NCBI GenBank assembly: GCA_001931905.2
Contig: MSJI02000904.1
Span: 62,001 to 126,000 of the forward strand
Direction of reading: 5' to 3'
Length of the DNA: 64,000 nt
Source of the DNA: Cladosporium sp. IMV 00045
Lineage: Eukaryota > Ascomycota > Dothideomycetes > Cladosporiales > Cladosporiaceae
Below, piece after piece: positions 44,705 to 56,359 of the stretch; the first letter of the stretch is position 1, and every line of letters begins with the position of its first letter. The position numbers were made by a program, and so were the translations under genes. The notes under the pieces are model-generated. The model had not been told where the DNA came from. It saw nothing but the letters and a program-made list of their open reading frames with translations, and made no database searches.

Positions 44705-45874
44705 TCAATCAAGTATGGCCTCCCTAACCTCTGCAGAAGGGCCGTGTCGACCATAGCCCTTCTCTCGAAAGACCTTCAGACCGCTCTCAATCGCCTCGAC
44801 CAAACCGTCCGCACGCCCAACAGCGTCCTCCCGAAAACTGAGCCTCTCCGTGCGCCACTCGAGCCAACTCTCCGCCCTCGAACCCTCCGGCGCACTCAAC
44901 AAACCCGCCGCAACATCCAGCAAAGACGTCTTATCCCTCTCCGCCTCCGTGAAAAACACAACAGCGCCGCACCCTGAGCAGAAATAGCGCAACACGCCCT
45001 CACTCGAATTGTAACCCTTCAGCTTCCCAAACGACCTCTCAAACGGAACCTTCCCCTCCGCATCGAGCGTGATATCGATCGACGGCACGAATGCCCAGGA
45101 CGTGATCTCCATCCCCGAGCCCAAACGGCACGAGTCGCAGGCGCACAGGCCGGCGAGGAATTTGGTTTTATTGGCGCGCAGCCACCAGCTCTCGCTCGCG
45201 GGGTCTTTCTTCTCCGTGCACTGAGCGTAATGCGGGATCAAGAGATCTGGCCACGAGCGGCTCGCTTGTGTAGATTGCAGGGATGGGCGGGCGATGTGGA
45301 AGCTCACGCCGCCGCATTTGCAGTGCGCTGCTAGGCGGTCGTTGCTTGAGGGCTGCTGTGGTTGCTTGTCGGTCTGCGAGGCGCGCCAGTAGAGAGGCAG
45401 TTGCGAGCTTTCGTGCGGCTCGTGGGACCAGCGTTCGAGCTCGCGGCCGTTCAGCGTCGGCATGAAGTCTGCAAATCCACCGTCGAGCGTGTCGTGAAGG
45501 TACCCGTAGCCTTTGACGTTGACGATGCCGTCGAACTTCTCCAGCGTGCCGGTCATGACGTCCCAGAAGGCTGGTTCATTCGCCGTCTTTGACAGGCAGT
45601 GAGCGAGCATGTGAGCGCCGCATTTCGTGCAGAAGTACTGCGTGATGCGGTCTGAGAATTTGAAGCTCGTGAGTTTGGAGAGGAGTGCTTGGTCGGGCTG
45701 ATAGCTCGATGGTAGGTTGGCGCAGGAGAGGAATTGTGCTCCTGTCATGTGTCTGCATGAGTCGCAGGCGCAGAAGTAGGATTGTAGTGGGAGGGCGGTG
45801 GAAGGAATTGTAATCTGGTGAGTAGAATCGCCGCATAAGCAGCTTGCTTTGAGCCTTGTTGAATCGCTGGCCAT
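44705..45874 (-). CDS. Protein with two GFA (CENP-V-type) zinc domains
   Basis: A single exon of 389 residues with two tandem glutathione-dependent formaldehyde-activating-like domains. The first (about 10-150) has CLCGD, YFCACDSCRHMTGAQF and YFCTKCGAHM. The second (about 185-345) has CKCGG, CACDSCRLGSG and YFCSGCGAVVFF. Each supplies the CxC, CxxC and CxxC zinc ligands of the family. In bacteria the Gfa enzyme binds glutathione; most fungal members have no proven substrate, so detoxification is only suggested. No signal peptide or membrane segment is seen. The duplication is old, since the copies share only the zinc framework. Confidence 0.92.
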   Translation of the reverse strand: MASDSTRLKASCLCGDSTHQITIPSTALPLQSYFCACDSCRHMTGAQFLSCANLPSSYQPDQALLSKLTSFKFSDRITQYFCTKCGAHMLAHCLSKTANEPAFWDVMTGTLEKFDGIVNVKGYGYLHDTLDGGFADFMPTLNGRELERWSHEPHESSQLPLYWRASQTDKQPQQPSSNDRLAAHCKCGGVSFHIARPSLQSTQASRSWPDLLIPHYAQCTEKKDPASESWWLRANKTKFLAGLCACDSCRLGSGMEITSWAFVPSIDITLDAEGKVPFERSFGKLKGYNSSEGVLRYFCSGCGAVVFFTEAERDKTSLLDVAAGLLSAPEGSRAESWLEWRTERLSFREDAVGRADGLVEAIESGLKVFREKGYGRHGPSAEVREAILD

Positions 45875-46659
45875 GACTGCAATCTTCTGTCCGAAGGCCT
45901 ATCTAGAAGTGTAGAAGTGGAGCTGCTGGATGGAACTGCAAACCAAAACCCGTCCTAGGCGGCAGTGAATGATATATTATCGCACTGTTGCGTTGGTGAA
46001 GTCGCGATCAGCGCTCGAGGTGCGGAGTCACGCCACATCAATGCGCCCTACAACAAGGCATGCCTCTCGACATGCTTTGATATGCTATCACTGCTTATTC
46101 ATCGTACGATGATGGCCAAGCAGGCAAGCATGGCTGCCTGCGACTAATGCAATGTGAAGTAGGCAGCAAAAGCACGCTGGCAGGGATCAATGATGAAGTT
46201 GGTAATGAGTGGCGACATCATCCGAGACGAAGCATTGCGATCATCTAGTCAAGAATCGAGCTCACCATATTCAGCAAACTTATCGTTTCGCAGTTTGATC
46301 AAGAACACATGTTTCTGTAGCCTGTGATGCCGAATTGCCAATATCGATGCTCCACCCTTGCCCTTCGAAAGGTCGCCCGGAAGTCCACCACCAGGAGCTC
46401 CGTTTCGACGTCTCATGTATACGTCAAGAGTCCATCATCCACTCTACCCTGCGTCGAACGGCATCATACATGATGAAAGGCCTCAATGGCACCATGCGGA
46501 ATCATGTTCCGTCGATATTTGATCTCAATGCTAAAGCTGGCATTTGTTCAACAGAAAGTAAACTTGTTTCTCTGTAACATCCATCTTCTTACCATCAATC
46601 CATTAGTGGTCCATCAATCAACTTTCATATCTAGATACCCACACAGCAAGCTACACAAA
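45875..46659. other. Spacer, GFA gene to small mitochondrial-type gene
   Basis: 785 bp between divergent starts. Frames at 46335-46577 and 45965-46147 are unsupported. It should contain both promoters. Confidence 0.4.
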
Positions 46660-47114
46660 ATGGCATTCCAACTCCTCCGAACCTCTCGCCTCGCCAGCAG
46701 CCGTCTTGCTACCACCCCTATCGCCCGCACATTCAGTAAGTCCCATTCCGCCCAACCCAACCATCGGAACCAATCTAACCTATCCCAGTCCCAACCCAAA
46801 CCCGTCTCGCCTCCTCCACCACAAACCCCAAAAACACACCGCCCTCATCCGCGGCCAACCAAGAATCCGACGAAATCAACAGCAGCCGCGCCACCGATTC
46901 TCGCAGCGGCAGTCCGGACACAGCATCGGTTCAGAACCCCGTCAGCAACCCGGGCCAGGGCGGAGCGGCGCAGGCAGAAGAGCCCCAGCAGAGTTGGCAG
47001 AATGTGAGGCGCGATCCGAGCGAGCCGGACGATGTCAAGAGGAACCATGTGGAGAGCGAGGGGAGGAAGAAGATGGATCCTGCTGATGAGCCTGTTGGGG
47101 GAGGACGGAAGTGA
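46660..47114 (+). CDS. Small protein, probably mitochondrial
   Basis: Two exons, 46660-46735 and 46789-47114, encode 133 residues; the 53-nt intron has a GTAAGT donor, CTAACC branch site and CCCAG acceptor. The N-terminus MAFQLLRTSRLASSRLATTPIART is rich in Arg, Ser and Ala and lacks acids, a typical mitochondrial presequence. The rest is hydrophilic: TNPKNTPPSSAANQESDEI, QSWQNVRRDPSEPDDVKRN and KKMDPADEPVGGGRK. I do not recognise the family. It overlaps unrelated frames in the other two phases, but only this one crosses a clean splice site. Confidence 0.7.
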
Positions 47115-47247
47115 GTTGGTTCTTCTTCTTTGATGGGGGAATGGGGTTTGAGCCTTGTGTACGATTTCAATGCTAGATTTGATGCTTCTGCGGCCGTTAC
47201 TGTAAATGCCTTTCCTTCGATCTATCATCGTGTATCTCAAAGCCATC

Positions 47248-48693
47248 CTACCGGACTTTTTCGAGCAAGTCCTCAACACTGTGCTTCTCCAGCCCATCGA
47301 TCAATTTGATGATCTCCGCGGCCTTGCCCTTGCCGTAAACGGACCCTGCCAGTGACATGAACTTCTCATCCACCCTGTCTCGTGTGAAAGGATGTTCAGC
47401 CTCTCCAAGCGGAAAAGCCTGCTCCACCGTTTCCTCCCGCCCACCATACCACGTGATCTGCAATTTCGCGCCGAACTGCTTCACGGCGTCGTCTGTTTGC
47501 ACGGAGATCTTGTCGCAGACGGCGTGAATGCCTGGGTCCGCCAGCTTGTGGTAGGCTTTCATGCCGGTCGCGGAGCCGTAGAGGAGAGCATTCGCCACTT
47601 GGTAGTAGGCGGAGAACTGCGCGTCGATCACGTTCTCTGGATGGCGTTTGTTGGGCGTTGGGTCGCCGATAAGGGAGAAATTGGCGGAGCTCATGGTGAG
47701 GACGATGTGATCGATGGCTGAGGGGGAGACTTGTCCGTTGCTGTGGGACGTGTGCAGGTTGCCTGCTATCTCGATGAAGGCGTGGGTCATGCGGCAAGCT
47801 GGGAAGGGCTTCAAGCTTGACCTGAGCCATTCCCATTCGGAGCCGAGATTTGCTACCAGGCGGTGCAGGTCTTTGTGCGGGTTGGGACTGTATGCGTTCA
47901 AGAAGCCCATCTTGCCTTCGATGATTCGCGTGGCGCCGATGACGCCTGCTTCGGCGAGACTCACGCACATGAAAGCGTCGTGCACGGCGAAGCCGGGATG
48001 GAGCCGTTTGTTCCACGAGCCGTTGTCGAGGTATTGCATTGAGCCCGCTGCTTTGCTGCCGGCGAGACCGAAGGCCATCTCGACAGTTTCCGCGGGAAGT
48101 TGCTTGAGAACTGCTATTGCGGCGACGGCGCCGAAGATGCCGGCGGTCGAGGTATTGTGCATGCCTCGACTGTACGCTTCGTAACCGAGTTCGCGGCCCA
48201 AGCGGCATGTTACTTCGTAACCCACTGCGATGGCGAGCATGAACCTTTCGCTGTTGGATTCGTTCCCGAGGACTTCGGCTTGAGCGAGAGCGGCTGATAT
48301 CGCTGTCACACCTGCGTGTAGAGTTCCTGGGGCGTACGTGTCGTCGAAGTCCAACGAATGACCAAAGGCCGAATTGACAAGGCCTGCATATTGTGGGAGA
48401 AAGTGTGGTTTTCCTTTTGCCAGCACCGAACAATTGCCTGTATTGCCCACGCCCTGCAGAGCGATGATGGCTTTGTATATGTGTTCTGACGATTCCGCGT
48501 TGTCGAGAGCACCTACGACCACACCGACGAAGTCGATCAGGACTTCTTTGACTTTCTCTCGTAGCTCCTGGGTTAGTTGTGTAGTCTTGGAGTCTGCCAC
48601 AAACGATGCCAGCAGCTTCGTCACGGGAACAGGTGCTGAATGTCCATTGGTATCGCCATTGTGGCCATTCGTATCGCTGTTTGTTTGAACCAT
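47248..48693 (-). CDS. MmgE/PrpD-family enzyme
   Basis: A single exon of 481 residues. MmgE/PrpD proteins include 2-methylcitrate dehydratase and cis-aconitate decarboxylase. Visible family parts are VKEVLIDFVGVVVGAL, LVNSAFGHSLDFDDTYAPGTLHAGV (the conserved DFDD...HxG region), AVGYEVTCRLGREL, GMHNTSTAGIFGAVAAIAV, FGLAGSKAAGSMQYL and KPFPACRMTHAFIEIA. The N-terminus has a short Asn/Gly-rich stretch before VTKLLASFV. No mitochondrial presequence is evident, unlike the PrpD of the methylcitrate cycle, and no methylcitrate synthase or itaconate-type neighbour is present, so the substrate is open. It converges with the small mitochondrial-type gene; their stops are 133 bp apart. Confidence 0.92.
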   Translation of the reverse strand: MVQTNSDTNGHNGDTNGHSAPVPVTKLLASFVADSKTTQLTQELREKVKEVLIDFVGVVVGALDNAESSEHIYKAIIALQGVGNTGNCSVLAKGKPHFLPQYAGLVNSAFGHSLDFDDTYAPGTLHAGVTAISAALAQAEVLGNESNSERFMLAIAVGYEVTCRLGRELGYEAYSRGMHNTSTAGIFGAVAAIAVLKQLPAETVEMAFGLAGSKAAGSMQYLDNGSWNKRLHPGFAVHDAFMCVSLAEAGVIGATRIIEGKMGFLNAYSPNPHKDLHRLVANLGSEWEWLRSSLKPFPACRMTHAFIEIAGNLHTSHSNGQVSPSAIDHIVLTMSSANFSLIGDPTPNKRHPENVIDAQFSAYYQVANALLYGSATGMKAYHKLADPGIHAVCDKISVQTDDAVKQFGAKLQITWYGGREETVEQAFPLGEAEHPFTRDRVDEKFMSLAGSVYGKGKAAEIIKLIDGLEKHSVEDLLEKVR

Positions 48694-49307
48694 GATGGCA
48701 TGTGTGTCACTGAGAAAAGAAGGAAGAATGCAAAGTAGGCGCTACACATGACTTACATGCCTACCTTAGCTGGTATGGAGCCCTCAGTCTCGTATCATTT
48801 TCCGAGGTCCTTTGACAGGTTTCCGGTAGGATATGTTTGGATTATTGTAGCCGCGGTAGTAGGTGTGACACCGGGAATAGCACGGAAGCATGTTCGACGT
48901 GGGTACCTTCGGCAGGCCGCATGCTTGCCCCTGCCTGGTGGTTCACCATGGAGGGGCGAGAGTGGGAGCTGTAAGAGGGGCAGTACGCGGCGACCGGCAG
49001 TGAGGGAAGTGAAATGTCACGTGAGAGAAACGTGGAAGCCGCCTGGAACTCGCGAGTGACGTGCCAAGCCCCTTGTGACGATCGCGACTGCCACCTTCAC
49101 TCGAACTTTTTGCGCGCGTGCGCCTGCGCGACTTCCAAAAAGAATCATAATGCGCCTTTGTTCGCTAGGCGCGCCAACGATCACGACTTCCGACAACAAT
49201 TGAGTGCAGGCAACCTCGCGCTCACTCTTCTCTTCTCCCATCCTTCACCTTCATCAACCACTCCATCACCGCATCGACACAACTCCCATCAGCGTTGGCG
49301 CACCACA
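48694..49307. other. Divergent promoter, MmgE/PrpD and TRF4-type genes
   Basis: 614 bp between starts. It contains a CACGTG E-box near 49018-49023. The plus-strand frame is open from 49014 but only becomes family-like after 49308. Confidence 0.45.
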
Positions 49308-52300
49308 ATGGGAGACTCCTACCGCCCCGGCGGTGACGGCCGCGGTCGTTATCAAGGCGGCGCGTACGACAGACCGCAAGACCGCAACTACCGCCCACAA
49401 CAATACGACCCATACCCTCCGCCTATGCGCTACCGCGACTCGCGCCCGCCGCCACCTCCTCCTGGCACTTCCTCATACCATCCTTCCGGTCCCCCACCTT
49501 CTTCCTATCGCGAGAACGAGTCGCGTGGCGCCGAGTTCACTTTTAGAGGTGCCGCTGGCGGACAAAGCTATCGTCCTCAGGAGAACTTCACATTCGATGC
49601 GCCCGGTCCTAGGGCGCCAAACGGTTTCGCGCCTGAAGGACCTAGAGCCGCCCGCGACAGGCCTAGGAGGTTTGATAGGGACGGCAGGCCACCTCGTCAC
49701 GATTCGCGCCCGAGAGGCTCGAGTGGCCCATCACGCGGTCGCGGCAACTTTCGCGGCTTCGGTCCGCGCGCGGCACACAGTCGCGACATTCTGAGCAAAA
49801 TGGCCAGCACACGTGAGACTACTCCTGAGCAGATGGAGGGCATGGATGAAGGTCCCTCGCGTTTCAAGGACGTCCCGGACTTTGACGATGAGCCGGAGTC
49901 GGATGATGACGCACCTCGCAAACGCGCTAAAGTTGAGCCCACCGAGGCGCCAGCAGCTCCGAAGTGGTCAAATCCTGACCCTTACACTGCACTCCCACCG
50001 CCTGAGTCACTCGGCGCGCCAAAGAAGGATATCGTCCAAGCGATCCGCAAGGCTAAGAACGAACAGGCTACAAAAGCCGAGGGCTCTGATAAGGTAGCAA
50101 ACAACTCCGACTTCATCTCTCTCAACTTCGACGATGACGGCGACAAAGAGTCTGTCAAGGACTCGCCTCCGGCCAAGTCGCCTTCATCGAGCAGTGGCGC
50201 ACCCACGTTTAGTCACCGCGACGTGTTCCACCGCAAGACATCAAATGCCACGACTGCTGCAAACGGCGCTTCCCCATCCTCATTTACCCCAACCAATCCT
50301 CACCAGAAAACGCAGCCACCGATTCCGGGTAGCACCGACTATGGCGGCCCTCCACCGCGTCCTCTTGGTGAGATGCAACCTATCAATCCAGATTCTGCCA
50401 TTGTACCGGAGCGCGTGTCTCGGCCACCAAAGCGCAAGGCGCGCGACACCCGCATGCTAGGCGATGTGGTAGAGGAGTGGCAATCCGTCAATGGCCACCC
50501 CACTGCACCTTGGTGCACGACCGATCATTCCGACACCCAGAATGTCGGCCTCAGGTGAGTTTACCATTCAAATCTTGAACGTTTGTTCCGCAAAGCTGAC
50601 TCAATTGAATAGACTTCACAAAGAGATCTGTAATTTCTTTGATTACGTGAAACCTCGTCCCTTCGAAGAAGCTGCTCGTCGTGACCTTGTGAGCAGAGTC
50701 CAGCAACTCATCAGAAATTGGGAAGGTGGCGGCGGTCACGGAAAGGAGGCAGAGGTTCATTGCTTTGGATCCTTTGCTTCCGGACTTTACCTCCCCACCG
50801 CTGACATGGATTTGGTCGTGCTCTCAAAATCCTTCATGAGCGGCGGACAGCGTCAAATTGGACAGTCCATGAACCAACTCAGGACCCTGACAAACTACAT
50901 TGAGCGAATGGGAATCTGCAAGCCCCACACTGCTACGTTCATTGGCAAATCCAAGGTGCCGCTTGTCAAGTTCACCGATAAACGTACTGGCATCAAGGTC
51001 GACATCTCTTTCGAGAATGATTCGGGCTTCCCCGCGCTCAAGACCTTCGAAGCTTGGAAGCAGGACTACCCTGCTCTTCCGGTCATCGTTTCCTTGGTCA
51101 AACAGTTACTGGTCATGCGTGGTATCAACGAGGTCTTTTCTGGCGGTATCGGTGGCTACACGACTATCTGTCTTGTGGTCCACATTCTGCAGACAATGCC
51201 TGAGTTACAGTCTGGCGCCATGGACGCAACGCAGCACTACGGCGAGGTATTCATGAAGTTCTTGGACTTTTACGGAAACAAGCTCGACATCCGCAGCTCT
51301 GGGATCCTGATGCACCCTCCTTTTCTTTACGACAAGGATAAGCACCCGAAGGTCTCTCAGAACCCAAACCGTCTGACTATCATCGACCCAAACAATCCGG
51401 ACAACGATATCTCTGGTGGCTCACACAAGATCGATACAGTCTTCGGCCGCTTCCGCACTTCATACAGCGAGCTTCAGAGACACATGGCTCAGATTCACGC
51501 AAACAAGATCAGCACACTCAGCATTCTTGAGTGCATCATTGGCGGAAACTACGAGTCTGTGGACACCCAGCGCGAAAGACTGCGCAATGTGTTTGGCGCC
51601 TTGGGCCCTTCGAATACGCCTGCACTCGCGCCGGCCCCAACCTTGCCTCCTGGAGTGAAGGACACGAAGGCCCCCCGTCTCGGCGCATCAAAGGCTCAAA
51701 AAAGGGCGATGCGCGAGCAAGACAGGCAGAAACCAACTCAAGGCCAGCGTGGTGCCAATCCGACCAAGTATGTGCAGACGATGGCTAACGTTCCCTCTGG
51801 TGGTGGTAATTATTATGCCAACGGTATCCCTCCCTCCCCTTTGCACTATCCTTCAAACACTGCGTACCCTTTTTCGTATTATCCCTACAGCACATACCCT
51901 GTCCCCGCAGGTCAATACCCTTCCACGCACGATTATGACAACCATCCCATTAGTGAATCTCAATCACTTCAATCCCCCTATTGGTGGATTCCACCACCGC
52001 CTCCCCCTTCCTCACCGCCTCCCCCTTTCTCACCGCCTCCCCCTCCACCTCCGCCACCACCAGAGAGGGACAACGCTCCGTTTTCGCCAGCTTCATCAGC
52101 GTCTATGGAGATGTCAGATTAGCGCTGACAATGATAGGACGACCAAACAAGTAGCTGCGGCACCACCGTCAGCGAATCTGCCACCCAAACCAAAGCCCTC
52201 GACTAGAGCAGAGGAAAAGAAATTGCGGCGTTCAAAGCGCCAGCAAAACCCAAATCAAACAAATGGAGGAGCGCCGAAGAAACCCAACAAAAAGCAGAAA

Positions 52301-52315
52301 TCAGGCGGAAAATGA
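49308..52315 (+). CDS. TRF4: TRF4/Cid14-type poly(A) polymerase
   Basis: Non-canonical poly(A) polymerase of the TRAMP type, which tags nuclear RNA for the exosome. Exon 1 (49308-50554) is a long Arg/Gly/Pro/Tyr-rich disordered N-terminus (GDGRGRYQGGAYDRPQD) with an acidic patch. After a 58-nt intron, exon 2 (from 50613) carries the catalytic core: HKEICNFFDYVKPRPFEE, CFGSFASGLYLPTADMDLVVL (GS...DxD metal site), FENDSGFPALKTFE and GGIGGYTTICLVVHILQ, then the nucleotidyl-transferase-associated domain (LDIRSSGILM). The 3' end is uncertain: the frame stays open to 52122 through a Tyr/Pro-rich tail, while a GTATGT donor at 51768 or a weaker donor near 52080-52101 could join the acceptor at 52136-52137 to a basic last exon (52138-52315, RAEEKKLRRSKRQQ). 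All three keep frame. RRP46 in this window belongs to its partner complex. Confidence 0.9.
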
Positions 52316-53455
52316 GCATATTATTGCGGAGAGGTGGACGACGATCGAACATTGGCGCTGCTGGTAAGGCGGACTTTCTCCGGTTCTTCCCAGCCTTTTG
52401 CCTGCATGATACCCCTGTAACAACACAGATGCATTTGCTTTTCTTTCTCTAGGTGGCGCTGATCCACAGCATGCATACCGTTGCAGATGCGCTACGGAGG
52501 CTCCGCGGTTCCATACCCCGAGCCTCAAATCACATGCCGAGACACTATGAATGGGAATTGCACTTTACTTCGAAATGACCTCTTCTATGTAGCTTCTTCA
52601 GCCCGTCACCATTATCAGAGACTACTAACATCCAGGAACATGACGATACACATCATCACTACACTACTACACTACCACTATTGGGAATCTGGGGGCTCCA
52701 TTCCTCCGGGAACAGAGATTTGGTCTTCCACGACCTTCTCTCCACGACTGGGCCCTTCCACCTCTCGGTTTCTGGCTTTGAGTCTGCAAACCAGTTGTGG
52801 AAGGGCGCAAGTCGATATCCAATGCGAGACAAGCAACCCGACTTCGTGGATCTCACGCCTGAGCGATTTGAGTTGCTTGTTTCGCGCTCCGCTCGCTCGT
52901 TCTTTGGGTTCTCTCACGGACCTGCTGGGCGGGTGAGCGGCCTTTTCTCATCAGGTTCGATCCGCTTGCTGCTTTGTTGGCTGCTTGCGGGTGCTTGGAG
53001 AGGAAAGGGGAGAGTTTTTGGACATTCGGGTTAGTGGATGTGGTTGGGGCTGTTTGGATTTTGGGTGGATTTGAGTGGTAGGTATGGTGGAACTGTGGCA
53101 AGGTCGCGAGGTAGATTCGTGTATTGGATCGCACATTTTTGAAGCTGACCGTTTTGCTTTCTTTCGTCACCGTCTAGTAATAAGAATGTTGATGATAACT
53201 CCGCGCATAAACTTTTATCGCCTTCGGATTGTATTCGTATGAGTATCAACAATAACCTGACGGTTGCACAGGTTTGATGACTTCTTCCCATGGAAGGTCT
53301 GCGAGCCTTGGCAGAGGTCAATTGTATGGACCCGCATTGGGAATTCATGACGCTCATGTTTATCCAGACTTCCAGATGCCGAAGGACATTTCCCACATTC
53401 GCAGAACATCAGAACTAGGAAGATACTTGAACATCCACCTAAGATAACAACTACA
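52316..53455. other. Spacer, TRF4 to REX2
   Basis: 1.1 kb. Frames on both strands at 52659-53170 have no domain. It should contain the TRF4 3' UTR and the REX2 promoter. Confidence 0.45.
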
Positions 53456-54034
53456 ATGCCTGAATCACGATCAAAACATCCCCTCGTCTGGATAGACTGC
53501 GAGATGACCGGTCTCGACACCAGCAAAGACACGATCATGTCGCTCGCCTGCTTCGTGACAGACTACGAGCTCAACCTGTTAGACGAAGGCTACGAAGCGA
53601 TCATCCACCACGACAAAGATCAACTAGACCAAATGGGTGAATGGTGCACCTCCCACCACGGCTCCTCAGGCCTCACGCAAGCCTGCCTCGACTCAACCAC
53701 GACCGCCGAGCAGGCCGCCGACGAACTCCTCGCGTACATCCAGTCGCACGTCCCCGAGCGCAAGAAAGCCCTCCTCGCCGGCAACACCGTGCACGCCGAC
53801 CAGCGCTTCCTGCGCTTGGAGCCCTGGAGGAAGATCGTCTCGTACCTGCACCATCGCATCCTGGACGTCAGCGCCATCAAAGAGGCGGCTAAGCGCTGGG
53901 CGCCGCTGGATGTATTGCAGGCGAGTCCGCAGAAGGCTGGGAAGCATGAGGCCAAGGCGGATATTTTGGAGAGTATTGCTGAGGCGAAGTATTATAGGGA
54001 TATGTTCTTTGCGCCGAAGGCGGCGCAGGAATAG
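53456..54034 (+). CDS. REX2: Oligoribonuclease REX2
   Basis: A single exon of 192 residues; bacterial and mitochondrial oligoribonucleases are 180-200. The enzyme degrades two- to five-nucleotide RNAs and, in yeast, trims small RNAs and acts in mitochondria. The DEDDh exonuclease residues are visible: Asp14 and Glu16 in LVWIDCEMTGLD, the middle Asp in LLAGNTVHADQRFLR, and the final His/Asp in KHEAKADILESI. The N-terminus MPESRSKHP is short and shows no strong mitochondrial signal, so the location may be cytoplasmic or dual. The family's conserved GEWCTSHHGSSGL and YLHHRILDVSAIKE segments are also present. Confidence 0.94.
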   Translation: MPESRSKHPLVWIDCEMTGLDTSKDTIMSLACFVTDYELNLLDEGYEAIIHHDKDQLDQMGEWCTSHHGSSGLTQACLDSTTTAEQAADELLAYIQSHVPERKKALLAGNTVHADQRFLRLEPWRKIVSYLHHRILDVSAIKEAAKRWAPLDVLQASPQKAGKHEAKADILESIAEAKYYRDMFFAPKAAQE

Positions 54035-54782
54035 AGGGCGTGAAGGGGATTCGATGGGATGCCTTCTCCCAACATTGAGGTCGGCATACTGCGAGCGAGA
54101 AAATGTCCGTCTAGGCATGCGGCGATCGGTGACTTGGAGAGCCGCCTTCCTGTCATCCTGTTCTGGGCTACAGGTGTTGCGCTGTCGCGGCAAACGTTCG
54201 TGTAAGCACTTGTGGGATGTTGCGCAGGGGTACGCAAAGCCACGCGAACAATCGACAATTTTTAAACGGAAGGATTCTTCGAGCGACAGCTGAGAGCAAG
54301 CACCAACAACTGCCAGATATGCGGGACATCGACTCGGCAATCGTATCTCGAAGATATCTACACGCCCTCGCTCGGCTCCGCGTCTGCCGATCACCGACTT
54401 TGAAGGATGAGGATTCCTTCAGACGTGTTCGTTAGGGTATGCAGTTCGAACACGATTGCAGTTGTGCTGTTCGCGTGTTGTTGGTTCACCACTGCGGCAG
54501 ATGAAGACAGCTCGATAGAGTGGCGGCGATGGGGAGCCCGAATGTCCGACTGCTCTGAAGAGCTGAAGTATTCCAGATGGTATACCATCACGCCCGGGAG
54601 CAAATCAATGTTATATATAGCCGCAGAATTAGACCTATAGCTGCTGATGCCACACTTCTCAAGCCTGCTCTAGACCCAGGTCCTCGACTTCACACTGTCT
54701 GGTAATTTATTTAGACGACGAACGCTTTCTTCTTCTCCCTATCAACTGGAACAGGAGCACCATCCAAGGATACTTCTTTATC
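54035..54782. other. Spacer, REX2 to FAD monooxygenase
   Basis: 750 bp. A TATATATA-like element at about 54611-54620 lies 160 bp before the monooxygenase start. A frame at 54407-54640 has one hydrophobic segment but no other support. Confidence 0.4.
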
Positions 54783-56359
54783 ATGTCGAACTTCACCGAG
54801 GACGTGGACTATTCCACATCGCCGAACGGCACGAACGGCTTCGACTCTAATGGCGACGTCCACTGTGATCCGCCATCGGGAATCAACTGCCTAATCATCG
54901 GTGCTGGCGTCGGAGGTCTGACAGCTGCCATCGAATGCCACCGCAAAGGCCATACCGTCCGCGTGTGGGAGCGCTCTGAATCTGCAGTCGCCGGAGGTAA
55001 GAGCACAATCAGCTTCAGCGTAAAAAGTCGCAGACTAAGCCAGGCGTAGGTGATATGTTTACTATTGGCCTCAGCGGCAGAAAGTTTCTCAACAACTACC
55101 CAGCCATGTTGAAGGAGTACGACCAGATCTCCGTGCACAATTGTTTTCTGCAGTACCGCAGACACACCGGCGAGGATATTGGCGAGGCGAAACCGTTTGC
55201 TGCCATGTGGGCTAAGGCCGGCATCGACCCGAAGAACGTCCCCATGGTCATGCAGATGCGCAAGCTTTGGCACGAAATGCTCTGGCGGCAGGTGGAGAGG
55301 TTTGGCATTGAAGTATCCTTCAACAAGCGCGTGGTCAAGTACGAGGAGGACGCTGATCGAGGAGTCGCGAGTGTCGTTGATGACCGAGGCGAGCGCGCGG
55401 AAGCAGATGTCATTCTCGCGGCTGATGGGCTGAACTCCAGCTCTCAGGACATTGTGATGCCAGGTGCGAACAAAGGCATGCCATCGGGTCGCAGTGCGTT
55501 CCGTAGTGCATACCCGCTGGAAGTGGCCATGGCAGACCCTCTCGTCAAAGAATACTTCGGGCCAAAAGACGGGAAGTTCCCCCTCACCCAAACCTGGCTC
55601 GGTCCAGACACCCACCTCATGGCCCTATGCTACTTCGACAAAGAAGGCAACAACGGCAAAATGGTCTGGGGCGTCACGTACCACAAAAAGGGCGAGCAAG
55701 ACACGCTGGAATCCTGGTCCAAGACCGTCAGCAGCGAAGACGTGCTTCGAGTCCTCGACGAAACCGCCCCCGGGTGGGGCGCCCCTCTCAAAGCAATGAT
55801 CCTCGCCACCCCGCCAGACCACATCGTCCACTGGCCCTTACTGTGGCGCAACCCGCAAGCACGCTGGCACTCACCCGCAGGCCGCATCCTGCAAATCGGC
55901 GACGCAGCGCACTCTTTCCTGCCCACGTCCGGAAGCGGCGCGACGACGGCGATCGAAGACGCCGTCACGATCGCCGAATGCCTCAAGCAGAGCGGCGGCA
56001 AAGACCACGCCCCCACCGCCGTCAAGACGCACAACCTCCTCCGCTTGGACAGGGTGTCGTGCGCGCAGCGCCTGGGCTTCGAGAACGCGAGGCGCTTCCA
56101 TAAGACGGATTTCAGCAGTGGGCCTGTCGATGTTTCAAAGGTGCAGGCCAGGGTGCCCGTGTGGATTTTCTCGCATGATCCTGAGGAGTATACCGTGAAG
56201 AATTACAAGGAGGCTGCGGAGTGTGTTGTGAAGGAAGGGAGGGGATGGGTGAATACGAATATTCCAAAGGGCTATGTCCCGGTTGAGTGGAGTTTGGAAG
56301 AGGTCTTGGAACGGGAGAGGGAAGGGAAGGGGGTGGAGTTGGAGGGGGACTGGTCTTGA
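54783..56359 (+). CDS. FAD-dependent monooxygenase (salicylate-hydroxylase type)
   Basis: Two exons, 54783-54996 and 55050-56359, encode 507 residues; the intron has a GTAAGA donor and CGTAG acceptor and joins as AGG|DMFTIG. The FAD Rossmann motif GAGVGGLTAAIECHRKGH lies in exon 1; the NAD(P)H/FAD signature DVILAADGLNS and the ribose-binding ILQIGDAAHSFLPTSGSGAT follow. These mark the class A flavoprotein hydroxylases, which insert one oxygen into aromatic or related substrates. No signal peptide is evident. There are no neighbouring pathway genes, so the substrate is unknown. Confidence 0.93.

Noticed and set aside
51990..52070. CCTCCCCCT repeats as a separate repeat element
   Set aside because: They encode the poly-proline tail of the TRF4-type protein and are explained by it.
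54407..54640. 77-codon ORF with a hydrophobic segment
   Set aside because: No promoter, splice or family support; overlaps other equally open frames.
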